Origin: Pyronema omphalodes
Lineage: Eukaryota > Ascomycota > Pezizomycetes > Pezizales > Pyronemataceae
DNA length: 64,000 nt
Direction of reading: 5' to 3'
NCBI GenBank assembly: GCA_024516155.1
Contig: JAJJXM010000108.1
Span: forward strand, 1-64,000
Below the pieces are notes generated by a model. That model saw only the letters and a program-made list of their open reading frames with translations. It did not search any database and was not told where the DNA came from. Each line of letters starts with the position of its first letter. Position 1 is the stretch's first letter. A program made the position numbers and the translations under genes. Of this stretch, positions 10,301 through 20,700 are shown piece after piece.

Positions 10301-10922
10301 GGACTTGTTGAAGTGCCTCTGACAATTCTTCTGTGGTGGATAATGATGAGACATGGCCTAAAACTAAGGCTTCTGGATGGTCGAGTACATGTTTGTCGAC
10401 CTGGAGGGAGAAGGCACTGGCTTGCGCCTTAGTGCACTTCTCTTTGCAACGTGAGGAGGTGAATGAGATCCGGTTCTGATCTCCCCAGAGGTTGCAAGGC
10501 TGATGTTGAGCCATCCACCAATATGGAAGGATAGCATCGCAGTCGCTATCTAGTGGAGCGACTTCGAATGATTCTGCAGCAAAGTGATTTTTATGCTGCA
10601 ACATGAATGGAACAGTAAAGAAAACTCCTGCTCCAGCAACTATTTCATTGTTGAAGTTGCGGATTTGGAGGGGGGTGTCTCTTTTGACGGTTGGGATTTT
10701 GTATTTGTGGACAAATGTTTTGTCCAGGAGGGCAGCAGTAGAGCCTGTATCTAAGAGGACTCTAACTGTGCGTTGCTGATTCTTGGACCAGTTGAGAACC
10801 ATATTGATTATTGGTCTCGGTCCGTGGTGAGGAGGAGTTGGTGCTAATTCCCTAGTTCCTGGAATTGCGTCTCCATTGTCTGATCGTCGACTCTTAGTCC
10901 TGGTCGACTCAAGGCTGTCCAT
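7314..10922 (-). CDS. pol: gypsy-1 Pol: protease, RT, RNase H, integrase, chromodomain
   Basis: An intact 1,202-residue polyprotein. The protease DTGS motif is at residues 58-61. RT covers about 285-450, with LCVDYR, MPFGLSNAP and the YIDD catalytic box at 397-400. RNase H begins at the VETDASD motif (about 544-550). The integrase zinc domain uses H775, H782, C812 and C815, and the catalytic triad is D845, D906 and E942, with the D-35-E spacing of retroviral-type integrases. The C-terminal 80 residues form a chromodomain-like module (YLVKWLGWPNKKDWTAEP), which in chromoviruses guides integration to marked chromatin. The order RT-RH-INT identifies Ty3/gypsy. The first ATG is plausible, although Pol may be expressed by fusion to Gag. 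Confidence 0.95.
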   Translation of the reverse strand: MDSLESTRTKSRRSDNGDAIPGTRELAPTPPHHGPRPIINMVLNWSKNQQRTVRVLLDTGSTAALLDKTFVHKYKIPTVKRDTPLQIRNFNNEIVAGAGVFFTVPFMLQHKNHFAAESFEVAPLDSDCDAILPYWWMAQHQPCNLWGDQNRISFTSSRCKEKCTKAQASAFSLQVDKHVLDHPEALVLGHVSSLSTTEELSEALQQVPEKFRGWINIMTKEAADRLPEHKPYDHAIDLKEGETPPWGPVYALNEVELETLREWLKDMLRTGKIRPSKSPAAAPILFVPKAHGRGLRLCVDYRGINKITIANRYPLPLMSELQDRVRGAKIFTKMDLKNGYHLIRIKEGDEWKTAFRCRYGLYEFLVMPFGLSNAPATFQDMMNHIFRDMLDQGVIAYIDDVLIYAETEEKHDELVKEVLKRLEENGLVISPEKCVWGQRKVEFLGYIISENGIEMAKDKVETVLIWEAPKSLKEVQGFLGFANFYRRFIKDFSRICRPLTESTKGDPKKWEWTVAMELAFDELKRRFTTAPILHHFDPRKVCIVETDASDFALGAVLSQKGDDGKLHPIAFHSRKFTPAEINYEIHDKELLAIVDSFKVWRRYLEGAMFTVEVYSDHQNLEYFTTTKVLNRRQARWAQELAGVDFKIYYRPGVKNGKPDALSRRPEFCPEKGGGEDQPITTILHQSHFASISSISTAGEGTSFIISSARLSSIPLVKWSTEFLKMVKEAGKLDQIYVEATKKIKEPLRIEDGILYRKEKLWVPKDLVNTVLESEHDSKIAGHFGQDKTIELIRRNFWWPKMEEGIINYVRSCMECQRDKKARHLKYGLLQPLELPYAPWQSIAMDFITDLPESNGCDQLWVVVDRFSKMAHFIPLQKDGKTTADLVRIFAKEIWKLHGLPTDIVSDRDSRFTSTTWKAFLGTLAIKPRMSTAFHPQTDGQTERLNQTIEAYLRSFVNHEMDDWVDLLPMAEFAYNNSVTTATGLSPFYANYGYNPIASNPTATAVRNPASKAYAHWMHTVHEGAKISLQKAQERMKKYADLQRKEAPTYQVGDLVMLDGRHIKTRRPSHKLDHKLHGPFQVEKVISPTAIRLTLPRKWKIHNVFHISLLEPFHTGTRAPPDPNKILREADDVEGSEEYDIDEIMSSYKSGNRVLYLVKWLGWPNKKDWTAEPFDNFSVGGQEKLREFHLKHPDAPRDYRLKD

Positions 10923-11005
10923 TGTTTTTCATTTTGTTCCAGCACATTTCCCAATTATTGCGTCTTCATATGTTTCCTCCTCGGGTGACGCCTCCCTAGA
11001 GGACT

Positions 11006-12109
11006 TTAAAAATCCGAATGCATATTTTCCTCCTCCTCCAATTCCCAAATTCTTGGTTGCGCATCAGACATATGAGTGTCTTCCTCATCTTGTCTTACTG
11101 CAGCAGTCTTTGCCTTCTTGGCTTCCTTGGGCTTTTCTTGTTCTTGCCCTTCTTCATTATCTTCATCATTCCGCTTCCTCTTCCCTGAAGAAGCTACCTT
11201 CCCATCCTTTGCCAACTCAGTCCCCCCAACTGTCTTCTTAGCATAGCAGTCGTACATTCTGTGTCCAGAACGACCACAACGCCAACAGTCTGCCTTTTCC
11301 TTCTTATGCTTGTCAATTTCGGCTTGGGGAACTCCCTGCAAAGCCTCCCTTCCTGAGGCGTATACCGCAGATTTCTCAGATTTCTTATCCTTTTTCCCTG
11401 CAAATTCCTTTTTTGGTCCCTTATCCTTAACCTTTTGATTCTTCTGCTGCACCTCCCGTGGATGCGCAGTTTCTTTTTCCTTTCCCTTATCCTTGCGTTC
11501 CCCACGCACTTCCAGAGTTCTCTTTTTGGTATATCCCAATTCCTCATTCAATCCCTCAATAACATGCGCAGCATCCTTTACTGCATCAATTAGGGTACTG
11601 TCTTCATTAGGAATTCCACCATATCTCTGATAAACCATTTTTTTAATAGCTGGGGTCATGGCCTCCCATATGACATTTCTGTACATAGGTCCCAATGCCC
11701 CAACGCGCATATTCAAATCTTCTAACTTAGTGATATAGTCGTCGATATCACCATCATATTGAAGCTCTGTGATTCTCTTCACATCCTTCTGAGCTTCCCT
11801 CTTGTCCTCAAACCTTGCCTCAATCGCACTAGAGAATGCCTCCCAATTGTCCTTCAAGTTTTGCTTCTGGATAGACTTCCTACGCTCCTGGTGCCATGCC
11901 AAAGCCTTGTGGGTGAATAGACTACCAACCCACTTGATTTGTGCATCCTCATCCGGCCAGGACATAGCATAGGTCGAAACGTAGTCCTGTACCGACTGTC
12001 CACCAGGCTCTGTAAAGGGTCTTGTCCTTGCCAGAAAAGTATTGTGGTGCCTTGAGTTCTGGCATCTTGGGTCTTTTGGGGCCATCCCTAGGTCCTTGAA
12101 TCTTGTCAA
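11006..12109 (-). CDS. gag: gypsy-1 Gag, C-terminal part (capsid and zinc knuckle)
   Basis: A 367-residue open frame upstream of Pol. The retrotransposon Gag core is readable (YVSTYAMSWPDEDAQIKWVGSLF, then WEAFSSAIEARF and ELQYDGDIDDYITKLEDL), followed by a Lys/Glu-rich linker and one CX2CX4HX4C knuckle (CWRCGRSGHRMYDC). The first ATG is probably internal. Coding-like sequence continues upstream in shifted frames through 12110-12503, so full Gag needs the upstream piece at 12504-13181. Whether frameshifts or an intron separate them cannot be decided from sequence alone. Confidence 0.75.
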   Translation of the reverse strand: MTRFKDLGMAPKDPRCQNSRHHNTFLARTRPFTEPGGQSVQDYVSTYAMSWPDEDAQIKWVGSLFTHKALAWHQERRKSIQKQNLKDNWEAFSSAIEARFEDKREAQKDVKRITELQYDGDIDDYITKLEDLNMRVGALGPMYRNVIWEAMTPAIKKMVYQRYGGIPNEDSTLIDAVKDAAHVIEGLNEELGYTKKRTLEVRGERKDKGKEKETAHPREVQQKNQKVKDKGPKKEFAGKKDKKSEKSAVYASGREALQGVPQAEIDKHKKEKADCWRCGRSGHRMYDCYAKKTVGGTELAKDGKVASSGKRKRNDEDNEEGQEQEKPKEAKKAKTAAVRQDEEDTHMSDAQPRIWELEEEENMHSDF

Positions 12110-12503
12110 TGATAGCTGTTCAGAAATCGTGTAGCTTCGACTTCTGCATTATCACTGGGCTGGTTCTGTTGAGGGGGTGCTGCAGGCTGTCTGGGATTGC
12201 GGTCTCCAGTTATCAGAGGGCTCCGGAGGAGGAATGGTGATTCTCCTTCTTGGGGGTCCATTGCCTCGTCCGCCAGTTTCCAGCTGCTGCTGGGGGTGGT
12301 GTAGCAATCCTTGAGGCAGGCAGGGCAGTCTCCATGGCTATGTTGAAAAGGCTAGGGGAGACAGTTCCTCCGCCGGGGTTCATCTTGTACCTGCCTCAGC
12401 TAAAGATTCCTGCATCGATAGGTTGGTTTCTTCGCATTCATATCCATAACCCTTTGAATTACCTTAGTCGATGATTTCCTTCTTCTCATTCTCCCTCTGA
12501 GTC
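12110..12503 (-). other. gypsy-1 inter-Gag segment with shifted frames
   Basis: There is no single open frame. Pieces that look coding (Gln/Pro-rich, ending NWRPQSQTACSTPSTEPAQ) alternate with stops. It is either a decayed middle of Gag or a spliced segment. Confidence 0.5.
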
Positions 12504-13181
12504 TCATATTCCAGCAATTTTCCGTTGTTGCTCCTGCTCTGCTTGTGCTAGAAGACGAATCTGTTCGTCCCTTTGTTGGTCAGTCTGATTTTTTGTGGCT
12601 GCCCAACCTTCAACTCCCATATTCCAACCTTGCTGATAGTTGGAGAAATCCCTCAAGTAATCATTGATGATTCTAACACCAATGTTCAAACGCTCAGCAG
12701 CCTGGTTGTGGGCTGCCTGCTTTTGTTGAATATCCGTTGCCAATTCCCCAATGGCATTCCAAACATCTGAGCTAAACTCATTGCTAGATTGAATGAGTCG
12801 TACAATTGATGTTTGGCTCAGTTCTCTGTCGATATTCCCTTGCCGCAACACAACATCGTAGGCTTGTTGCATTGTCTTAGCCATCTCGTCATATTGGTAC
12901 TTCATGTAATTGATATCTGCTTGTACCGTCGCTCCTTCGGTTCTAAGGGCTGCCATCAATCCCTGAACATCCCTTTCTGTCATTTGCATCTTCTCCACCA
13001 TCTTGATGAACCAATCAGGAAGTTGGTTCCTGTCCACACTGGTCCCCTGGCGTGCTGCCTTTCCTGGCCCAGAGAGCTCGTCCCATGTTTGAGGGCGATA
13101 GATTTCCACTGCATTGGTCATGGAAACGTCGTCATCGTCGCGGGGTGCCGGGGAGGCAGTGATTCTGGGGAAGGAAGACAT
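12504..13181 (-). CDS. gag: gypsy-1 Gag, N-terminal part (coiled coil)
   Basis: A 225-residue open frame that begins 110 bases inside the 5' LTR. It opens with MSSFPRITASPAP, continues with an acidic patch (DDDD), and is then mostly predicted helix with many Gln, Asp and Ala, ending in a Gln/Glu-rich stretch (AQAEQEQQRKIAGI). It has no zinc knuckle and no enzyme motif. Its position, first after the LTR, and its helical character fit the matrix/N-terminal region of a Gag protein. Its own stop separates it from the downstream Gag frame. Confidence 0.6.
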   Translation of the reverse strand: MSSFPRITASPAPRDDDDVSMTNAVEIYRPQTWDELSGPGKAARQGTSVDRNQLPDWFIKMVEKMQMTERDVQGLMAALRTEGATVQADINYMKYQYDEMAKTMQQAYDVVLRQGNIDRELSQTSIVRLIQSSNEFSSDVWNAIGELATDIQQKQAAHNQAAERLNIGVRIINDYLRDFSNYQQGWNMGVEGWAATKNQTDQQRDEQIRLLAQAEQEQQRKIAGI

Positions 13182-13290
13182 TGCTGAATAGAATGTGTTT
13201 TCGGAAATTGATAAGGCTTGCCCTAGAAGAGGGTCTTTTCGTATTCGTGTCGATTAATAAACTTGGTAGCTTGTAGCCTTAAGTTTATAG

Positions 13291-14699
13291 TGTGAACCTG
13301 GGCACAGTCCTAACTATGCAGAGGCTTTTCGATCGTTCTTCCAAGTGCTTCGTCCTAGGGTAGACAGACACTTCGTTCTCAAGACAAACAGACACTTCGT
13401 CCTCAAGAACTGAAAGAGGTATTCCAAAGATAAAGCTAGGAAGTGAATCAATCGATCACAGGCCGAATAAACTTAAGGGTCATCTTCGGAGGTATTCGTT
13501 GGTGTAGATATGGTATCGTCGCGTATAGGATCAATGGATGATGATGGAGGAGACAGAGGGAAGACATAGGGTCTTTTATAGACTTTTGTCTACAAGTTCG
13601 CCCAGCCTCCCTTGGGGAACCAACTGCTAAACTGAGCTTAGGAGATAAGACATGGGTCAAAGCTGTGACGCATCTGCTGAGGCTTGCATCATGCTAAGCG
13701 CGCAATTAAATTAATTGCTCACTTGCCTAATGCTCGCCCTGGTCAGATTAATCCTTGAATTAGCTCGCCGTACTACCACACCTTCCAATCAGGTGCTGGG
13801 GTTATGAGTCACACCGGAGGGCAACTCCGTCTGACTGCATCATGCATGAACTCTTGTGATAATGACGCATGAGTCATTTATCGTATGAGTCGCGCCATCA
13901 TAGATCTCCCTAGAGAATCTCGATTGCAAGTAAAGGTCACTGACATCATAAGGCATACCATGCCCTACCGGAGCGCACTGCCCCGTCACATTCCTGTGTG
14001 ATGTCATATGTGCCCCACCTGCGCGCACTTGCGCGCAGCCACACCCTGGTGTGGATGCAAACGCCGAATTGTTTCCAAGTTGGCAGCTCTAGGCCCAAGG
14101 ACGCGTCATATCAGTTTCATCAAACAGGTTTCCTGAGTGGGGTTCCCTGCTGGACGTTGTCTCATGCCAATGCACTGTTGACCCTTGTCCTGCATTCCAC
14201 TCCTGTTTGCTGACTAGACTCTGCCTTATCTCTCGCCCCACTCTTCACCCAACTAGTAACACCGGATGATATCCTTGCGCCGCATCTGCGTCCTCCTGGA
14301 ATCTCCTGTTCCTATGCAGCCCCTATCGTAGCCGTGTATTGCCGAACACTCCTCAGGTATAAGGAGGTGACCTTTCGTCGTCTTCTCCGTTCTCCATCAG
14401 CGTCGTTCGTAGTTGTCTCAAGGGTAAGTCGACACCCTTGAGGTAAGTGTTCCTTTCCCCTTCTCCGTCCTGAGTCCTCCCAAACTGACAGTGAATAATA
14501 GTTTCGACGCCTCGGGCCGGGATCCTCGTGAGGTCCTATCGGAAAGTCACGAATCACGTGACGTGGCTCGCCGGAGCTCCTCTGGGGGTTCCGGCCCGGG
14601 ATACTAACTCAATTATTCATTCTCCTGTCGAGTTTGCCATATTCTCCATAGCGTTATATATGATACCAATTCTATCTTCACACATTATAGGGTGTGACA
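13291..14699 (-). repeat. gypsy-1 5' LTR (promoter LTR)
   Basis: The partner LTR, upstream of Gag on the minus strand. I found no standard TGG-type primer-binding site directly inside it (left of 13291), so the primer is unknown. Confidence 0.95.
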
Positions 14700-14704
14700 A
14701 CCAC

Positions 14705-14904
14705 GCTGGGTGTCCTCTCCTTCCTCCACCCTTCCCATCCCATTTTGAACCATTTTTCAACCTTTATTTCCTCTGCAAAGCAAAACTGAAATCAAAGCAA
14801 AGTTAAACAGCCGCCGGCCACCCGTGCCCCCACTCACCTCTCCTCTCTCAACTGCTCCGCTGGTGTGTCCTGACTCTCTGCCCTTTGAGACACCCGGGCC
14901 TGCC
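14705..14904 (-). repeat. old HAL1-like copy h2, right piece of its 3' end
   Basis: This resumes after gypsy-1. On the minus strand it runs from the GPGVSKGKES codons through the ORF end (GGPAAV-like, with substitutions) and the TTTGCTTTG box into the 3' module. It is broken at 14904 by the start of HAL1-like copy h4. Confidence 0.7.
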
Positions 14905-16891
14905 ACACCACACGGCAACGGCGACCCCCCCCCCCCTGCATTCTCAACAACGAGCACCGAAACCCCCGCTTTTCTCATCGGATTCGGATTCGCAGCACTC
15001 TGTTACGTTATTCCCTGAATTTTCAGGGAATTCTACGTTGTTTTTGTTGACTTTTGTTGCAAAATCAGAGTTTTCACGAGTTTTGGCTTACCCCACCTCA
15101 CGAAATGTCGCCAAAACAACGACAGAACAACGCCCGACGATCGGAACGGTCCGAAAACGCGTACAATGTTCTAGCCGACCTTCCTCATGATGGATCCAAT
15201 CCTACATTTGATGAAAGAGATGGAAAAGTTGATGAAGTTGATGGAACCATCGCTGGAAAGCCCTTCTAGAGCGTGGTCTTGGCAGGATCACCAGTTCCTT
15301 CGGCTTCAACACAGCAGCAACAGGCGAAAACTGAACACAGCCGGTTCAGAACCTACCGTCGCCTCTTCGTATCTGCAATTAACGAGGCAGTCGCAGTTGA
15401 TGACGACTATGACACCCTAGATCAACTGTTTGAAAACAATCACGCCGAACTCACTGGAGCCAACTTCCTGGGGATACAACAGATCCACCGGGATACACAG
15501 CGACGCTTCAATACCCTCGATGACACCATACGCAACAACAGCGATGAGATGCGCCACAGATTCGACGTCATGATGACGAAATTCAACGTTCTGCTCGGCG
15601 AAAACACGAAGCTGCGCGCAGCATACGACTCTACGCAGGCAGAAACAGCAGCTCTCAAGGCTGCTGTGGACGCCCTGACGAAGAAAATCGACGAACAGCA
15701 CCAAGTCATTTCGGCGCCCACCTCACCGAACCTCACGGCCTCTTCCTCAGCGATGGAAGAGATGACTATGCAACTGTCCGTCGTCCAACATGACATTCAG
15801 GATGTTCTGGACGCTGTTCGCAACCCTCCTGGCAAGAGAAAGCGAAGGGGAAGCGACCAGTACACCAAACCCACCTCACCGGCAAACAGAAGACCGGTGA
15901 ACCACGAACCGAGAGCGGCATCACCGGTGCGAAGCCTGATGCACTCGAAACATGCGACTACCGCCGCCCAAGACAAGCTTGATGTGTTCAAGCCTATGCC
16001 CCCCCTACCTCTCCTCGCGATCACGTCGACCGAAGCGCCACCGGAACCTCACCCTGACAGTCCATCTGCTCAGGACACACCTCTACCCGACGCCCCAAGC
16101 ACTGCCCCTGCTGAGACCGACGGATGGAAGACTGTGGAGGCAAAGGCTACACAGAGGAAGAAGCAGAAAGCGAAGGAGACGACACCTACGGCAGCGACAC
16201 CCAGCAAGACCCCTACAACAAAGAATGGTGGCCGGGGAAAGAATACCCACCAACCCAGAACGACAACCTCCTCTGCAAAGAAGACTTGGGCAGAAGTCGT
16301 CAAGAGCGGAGGCATCAACGTCCAGATTGTGCTTGGGCATGGCAATCTTGGACTGACAACACAACCGACAAGAAGGGGAGAGAGGCGAGGGGGAGCAGTG
16401 AGAAGGCTGAGGAAGAAGGAAGGAGAAGGGGAGAGAGGGGAGGAGAAGAGGGGCAGGGCGGGCCCGGGTGTCTCAAAGGGCAAAGAGTCAGGAGACACCG
16501 GCGGAGGAGGGGAGAGAGGAGAGGAGAGCGGGGGCACGGGTGGCCCGGCGGCTGTTTAACTTTGCTTTGGTTTCGTTTTTGCTTTGTGGAGGAAATAAAG
16601 GAGGACAAATGGTTAAAAATGGGAGGGGAAGGGAGGAGGAAAGGGAGGAGCCCGGCGAGGCGGCCTCTGTGCAAGCAGGGCACTTGGAACATCAGACGCG
16701 CTTGGACAAGAAACCCCTGTAGTAACAGTGGGGACAGACCCCACAACCACAACGATCAAGAGGAGGAGACTGGTAGAGGTGGAGACTGGGTTTTTGCTTT
16801 TACATTTCTTTCTTCTTCTCTTTTGTATTTATCTGTCCCTTGTCATAACCTTCGGGTTGCAAACAAGTAATGAGAGAACAAACAAACAAAC
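14905..16891 (+). mobile_element. HAL1-like copy h4, full length, (CAAA) tail
   Basis: It runs from the canonical 5' end ACACCACACGGC at 14905 to the (CAAA)n tail at 16891. The hairpin is AACC-TTCG-GGTT (16847-16858). Both flanks are HAL1-like sequence in the opposite orientation and do not form a simple TSD. The insertion therefore came with a target deletion or rearrangement, or later recombination between inverted copies occurred. Confidence 0.85.
15105..16559 (+). pseudogene. HAL1-like coiled-coil protein with one nonsense codon (h4)
   Basis: The ATG at 15105 opens the frame MSPKQRQNN. A TAG at 15267-15269 replaces the Gln codon of the GKPFQ motif, a single C-to-T change. The frame is then open to the TAA at 16559, with the coiled coil, the KRKRRG basic patch, TWAEVV and the Arg/Glu/Gly-rich tail all present. 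The protein is otherwise full length, so this copy died recently. Confidence 0.85.
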
Positions 16892-17086
16892 GTGAGGTGG
16901 GGTAAGCCAAAACTCGTGAAAACTCTGATTTTGCGACAAAAGTCAACAAAAACAACGTAGAATTCCCTGAAAATTCAGAGAATAACGTAACAGAGTGCTG
17001 CGAATCCGAATCCGATGAGAAAACCGGGGGTTTCGGTGCTCGTTGTTGAGAATGCAGGGGGGGGGGTCGCCGTTGCCGTGTGGTGT
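16892..17086 (-). repeat. HAL1-like copy h3, 5' 195 bp only, inverted to h4
   Basis: On the minus strand it starts with ACACCACACGGC at 17086 and runs to just before the ATG (CCCCACCTCAC) at 16892, where the tail of h4 begins. It interrupts the older HAL1-like sequence at 17087. Its missing body is either deleted or is the piece at 14705-14904. Confidence 0.75.
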
Positions 17087-17580
17087 CTTGCTTTTTTCTT
17101 CTCGGTGGTGTTGTAAGTCCAAGTTTGCCATTCCCCAGCACAATCTGGACATTGATGCCTCCGTTCTTGACGACTTCTGCCCAAGTCTTCTTTGCGGAGG
17201 GGATGATGGGTTTGGGTTGGTCGGTATTCTTTCCCCTTCCACCATTCTTTCTTCTGGAGGTCTGGTTGGGTATCACTGCCGCAGAAATCGTCTCCTTTGC
17301 TTTCGTCTTCTTCTTCTGTGTAGCCTTCGCCTCCACAGTTTTCCATCCGTCGGTCCCAGCAGGGGCAGTGCTAGGAGCGTCGGGTAGAGATGTGTCCTGA
17401 ACAGAGGAACCGTCAGGCTGAGGTTCAGGTGTGGACTCAGTCGAGGTGATTGCGAGGAGAGGCAGGGGGCAGTTGAACTTGAGGGTATCAAGTTTGTCCT
17501 GGGCGGCGGTGGTGGTGTGCTTCGAGTGCATCAGGTTCGCACCGGTGATGCAGCTCTCAGTTTGTGGTTGTCCACTCTCC
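17087..17580 (-). pseudogene. old HAL1-like ORF fragment (h2)
   Basis: On the minus strand it covers the HAL1-like protein from the PVNHKPRAASPV region through TWAEVVKNGGINVQIVLGNG to GLTTPP at 17087, where h3 interrupts it. It has drifted (many substitutions such as ESTPEPQPDGSSVQ and ISAAVIPNQT), so it is one of the oldest copies here. The 5' side is cut at 17580 next to the LINE-A3 tail. It is probably the same original copy as 14705-14904 and 5514-5734. Confidence 0.75.
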
Positions 17581-17587
17581 TAGTCGT

Positions 17588-20500
17588 CTTATTCAATTAT
17601 TTAGTGATTTATTCATAAACGCGTCCAACCTTTGGGTTATGGCGGTCTATAAATTTATATACATAATTAGGAACCTGGACGCAATGCCAGGTTCCCACTG
17701 GGTGAGCCCCAGAGCTGTCAGAGGTTTTTAGGGGTGTAGTCACCCATCTTTGTTGTGCCTTAGTCCATCTCGCGTGGTCAGTTCCAGGAGCGCTGTTTGC
17801 TCAGGGGCCACCACGCCGGGTCTTTCCCCTCTATCCTCCACCCTTCCCCACACACTTTTATCCATTTTCCCGCCTTTATTTCCTGCAAAAACAAAAACAA
17901 ACAAAAGAAAGGATGAACTCCTCCGGGCCCTCGCCCCCTTCATCGCCCCTCTCTCCCCTCGCTCTCAACCAATTGCCGTACTCTATGCTCTCGTCACCAC
18001 TCTTCTTCCTGCGCCTTCCCTCAGTCTTCCCGTCCTTCTCTGACCTCCCGTTCTCCCAATCTCCAGGTCTGACTCGCTCCCCGTCCTCGTCTCCCCTGGT
18101 CCGACTCCTCCTCGCCTCTTCACGTCCCTCCCCCCCAAAGGAACAAAACAAACAAAAGAAAAGAAAAGGAACACAACAAAAGGAATTTTTCCCCCGTCCC
18201 TCTGTTCCTCCGTTTGTTCCCGTTGTCCCCCTTTTATTTTTTTCTTTTATTTTTTTATTTTTTTATTTTTATTTTTCTTATTTTTTTTGGGTACTTGCAT
18301 GCTCAACCGTTTGGTCCAGCAGCGTCCCTCAGCCAGTAGTTAGTGTGATAGGGTTGTCCTCCTCAGCGGGGAGGGTTCTTAACTTCGTATGCGCCCATTT
18401 GGCGGTCACGACTTTCGTCTCTGAGATCATGGTAGAAAGGGCCTTGGTGCAGGCGGTGGTGTAGAGAATGGTAGGGAGGGTAAGTTGTCGACGTCGTGGG
18501 ATTTTAAGCGTTCGGCAAGGTTCGGTCCGCTGTGGGTTTCAGTGTCAGCAAGATAGAAGAAAATGCTTGGGGGTCTGAGGGGGGTGTAGTGGGCAGGGGC
18601 AGGAGCGGGAAGGGTATTTGTCGGTGGGGGGGTGTGCGAGGCAATCTGGAAAGTACCTGTGGCTGGTGCAAAGTCCCAAGATCGCCGTGGAGATTTTGCG
18701 TGGCTGGGAGGTGTAAATCGGGTCGAAGCGGCATCGCTGTGGGGTGCTGTACGTCTTGGGTTTCGGCGCGGTGGTGTACCACTCGGTCCATTCCGTAACG
18801 AACTGCTCTCAAACTTGTCGCCGAATCCAAGATAGGGAGACTGGGGGCGGCGTTGTGGGGTTTAGGGAGGTGGCTGTTTCCGCCAGTAGGTCTGCTGACT
18901 CGTTACCGGGTATGTCGGTGTGCCCCGGGACCCAGTGGAGGGTGATTGATGTCCGATGTTTGCGGAGGGAGGAGGCTATTTTCTGTATGGAGAGGGATAT
19001 TTGCTGTCCCGGGCTGTATGTCGTTCCGGATGGGCGAAGGATAGCTGCTTGATTATCCGTGAAGATATGAATCTGTTGGCGTTGGACGTTGTGAGGTTGA
19101 AAGATTTTGTAGCAGCTCGCGAGACAGTCGTGGATGTGTATATCCCATGGGGATGACGTCGTTGTGTTGTCGGGTAAGGCCGTCGGTGATGGTGTAGTCT
19201 GCCCCGCCGCGTCCGTTTAGTTGGGAGCCGTCAGTGTATGCGACGATGGTAGCGGGGTCGCCGCCTAGGGTGAGTAAGAGGTTGATGTCTTCGGTGGCTG
19301 CTTCGGTTTTGGGGAGGGATGAGATGTCCGTTCGAATGGAGCTACGACGCCACGGGGCTGGATTGGGATGAGCTGTATTCTCGATGTCGTCATCTGGCAC
19401 CACCCATCGGCTAACTGAACGGAGCACGCTGACATGACGAGATGGGGCATCGCCGGGGGACTGCCACGGGTAGTCATATTCGTGAGGATTGCAAATGGAG
19501 GTATGAAAGTGGAGGGGTACGGGGCTGGAGGATGGGCAGCGTTTAACGACAGGGTGGTTTTGAGAAAGGGAAAGAAGGCGTAAAACGTATTTTCGGGTGG
19601 GGTGTTGCAGGCGGACCGAAACGGGAGGGATTGCGGCTTCGTTATGGAGGGCAATAATTGGCATTGAGTTGAAGGCGTTAAGGCTGCCACGAAGAGCTGA
19701 GTTCTGTTGAGTTTGGATAAGGTTGGCGAGACTTTTTTGGCCGGTCCACCAGATCTCAGGGCTGAAGTCAGGCCTAGAAATAACACACGCAATGGAAAGA
19801 GTGCGGGTAGCTGAGGGGGACAAAACTGTCTCATGTCGTACTAGGCTTCGGAGGGCGTTGACAGACCTGTCAGCAGCTGTCAGTCTTACTTTTACATGAT
19901 ATGCAAAAGAGAGTTTTCTGTCGAAGTAAATGCCTATCCATCGTACTACGTCTGTTTTTCCTCCTCTTGTTCCTGGGGTCACCACCGTGACGTTCGGGAG
20001 GCGAAAGTTTACTGCTTCGGTGAGGTTGTCAGTAGGTGAGCGGTGAAAATATAGCAGCTCTGACTTGGAGTCGTCGTAAGCTACCGCCTTCTGTTGTGCC
20101 CATCCAAAAGTGGTTCGGGCGGCGGATTCGAGTTCCCTGGCGTTCTCTTCCCTAGAGCGTCCGTATGCGACAAGGGCAACGTCGTCTATATAGCTGGGGG
20201 TCCACAGCGTGAGTGGGCAGGTTGTAGGGCGTCGAAGAGGGGACGCAGGTATATAGGAAAGAGGATCGGTGACGCCGGGGACCCTTGAGGGATGCCGGTG
20301 CGAACAGGTCGTTGGCTGTCCGTTCTGCCGCCGAACGAGATAGCGGTGGAGTGATCGTTCAGGAATGATGAGCACCACGAGATTACTGCTTGCGGGCAGC
20401 CCAGTGTCTGCATCGTCGTAAGTAGTCGTTCGGAGGAGACGTCGTCGAAAGCGCCGCGCACATCTAAGAATTGGCCGGAGGTAATTAGGCGACGCTTCGC

Positions 20501-20700
20501 GTTCGCTTCTACCTCGTGCGTCAGTGCGATCGAGGCGTCAATAGCCGAGCACTTGGGGCGCCCGCATATCTGGTCTGCATGTAAAATGTCCTGTGACTCT
20601 GCCAGAAGGCTAAGTCGCGTGGCCATTAATTTTTCCAGAACCTTTCCCATGCAGTTAAGCAGGGCGATCGGTCGGTATGCTTTCACCGCACTATTGTCGG
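17588..20700 (-). mobile_element. LINE-A3, 5'-truncated, decayed
   Basis: The 3' tail (degenerate ATAA) and hairpin (AACC/GGTT, 17627-17638) lie at the left. A pyrimidine-rich (minus-strand purine-rich) 3' UTR follows, then A/T-tracts at 18240-18290 and ORF2 from 18278 upward. The 5' side stops at 20700 against the tail of LINE-A2, within the RT domain. Endonuclease and ORF1 are absent. Confidence 0.85.
18278..20700 (-). pseudogene. LINE-A3 ORF2 remnant: RT and RNase H
   Basis: RT is recognisable from KAYRPIALLNC (about 20660) through FLDVRGAFDDV, GIPQGSPASP and PSYIDDVALV, but the frame shifts near 20240, just before the YIDD box. The thumb and linker region is open to about 19150. RNase H is then scrambled by indels, although HWVPGHTDIPGN and the C-terminal Cys/His region can be followed in other frames to the TAA at 18278-18280. 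Several lesions make it non-functional. Confidence 0.8.

Larger units (their letters stand above)
5735..14699 (-). mobile_element. gypsy-1, complete chromodomain Ty3/gypsy element
   Basis: Two 1,409-bp LTRs flank an internal region coding on the minus strand. A perfect 5-bp TSD, ACCAC, lies at 5730-5734 and 14700-14704. The LTRs start TGTG and end GACA and differ by eye at a single noted position (G/A in an AAGGGTC/ATC context), which points to a recent insertion. Pol is one open frame of 1,202 codons, while Gag is split into two frames. The element sits in the 3' end of a HAL1-like copy. Confidence 0.95.

Noticed and set aside
16892..17086. h3 as the inverted 5' part of h4 made by twin priming
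   Set aside because: Twin priming inverts sequence on the 5' side of the new copy; this piece lies after the 3' tail and repeats sequence that h4 already has.
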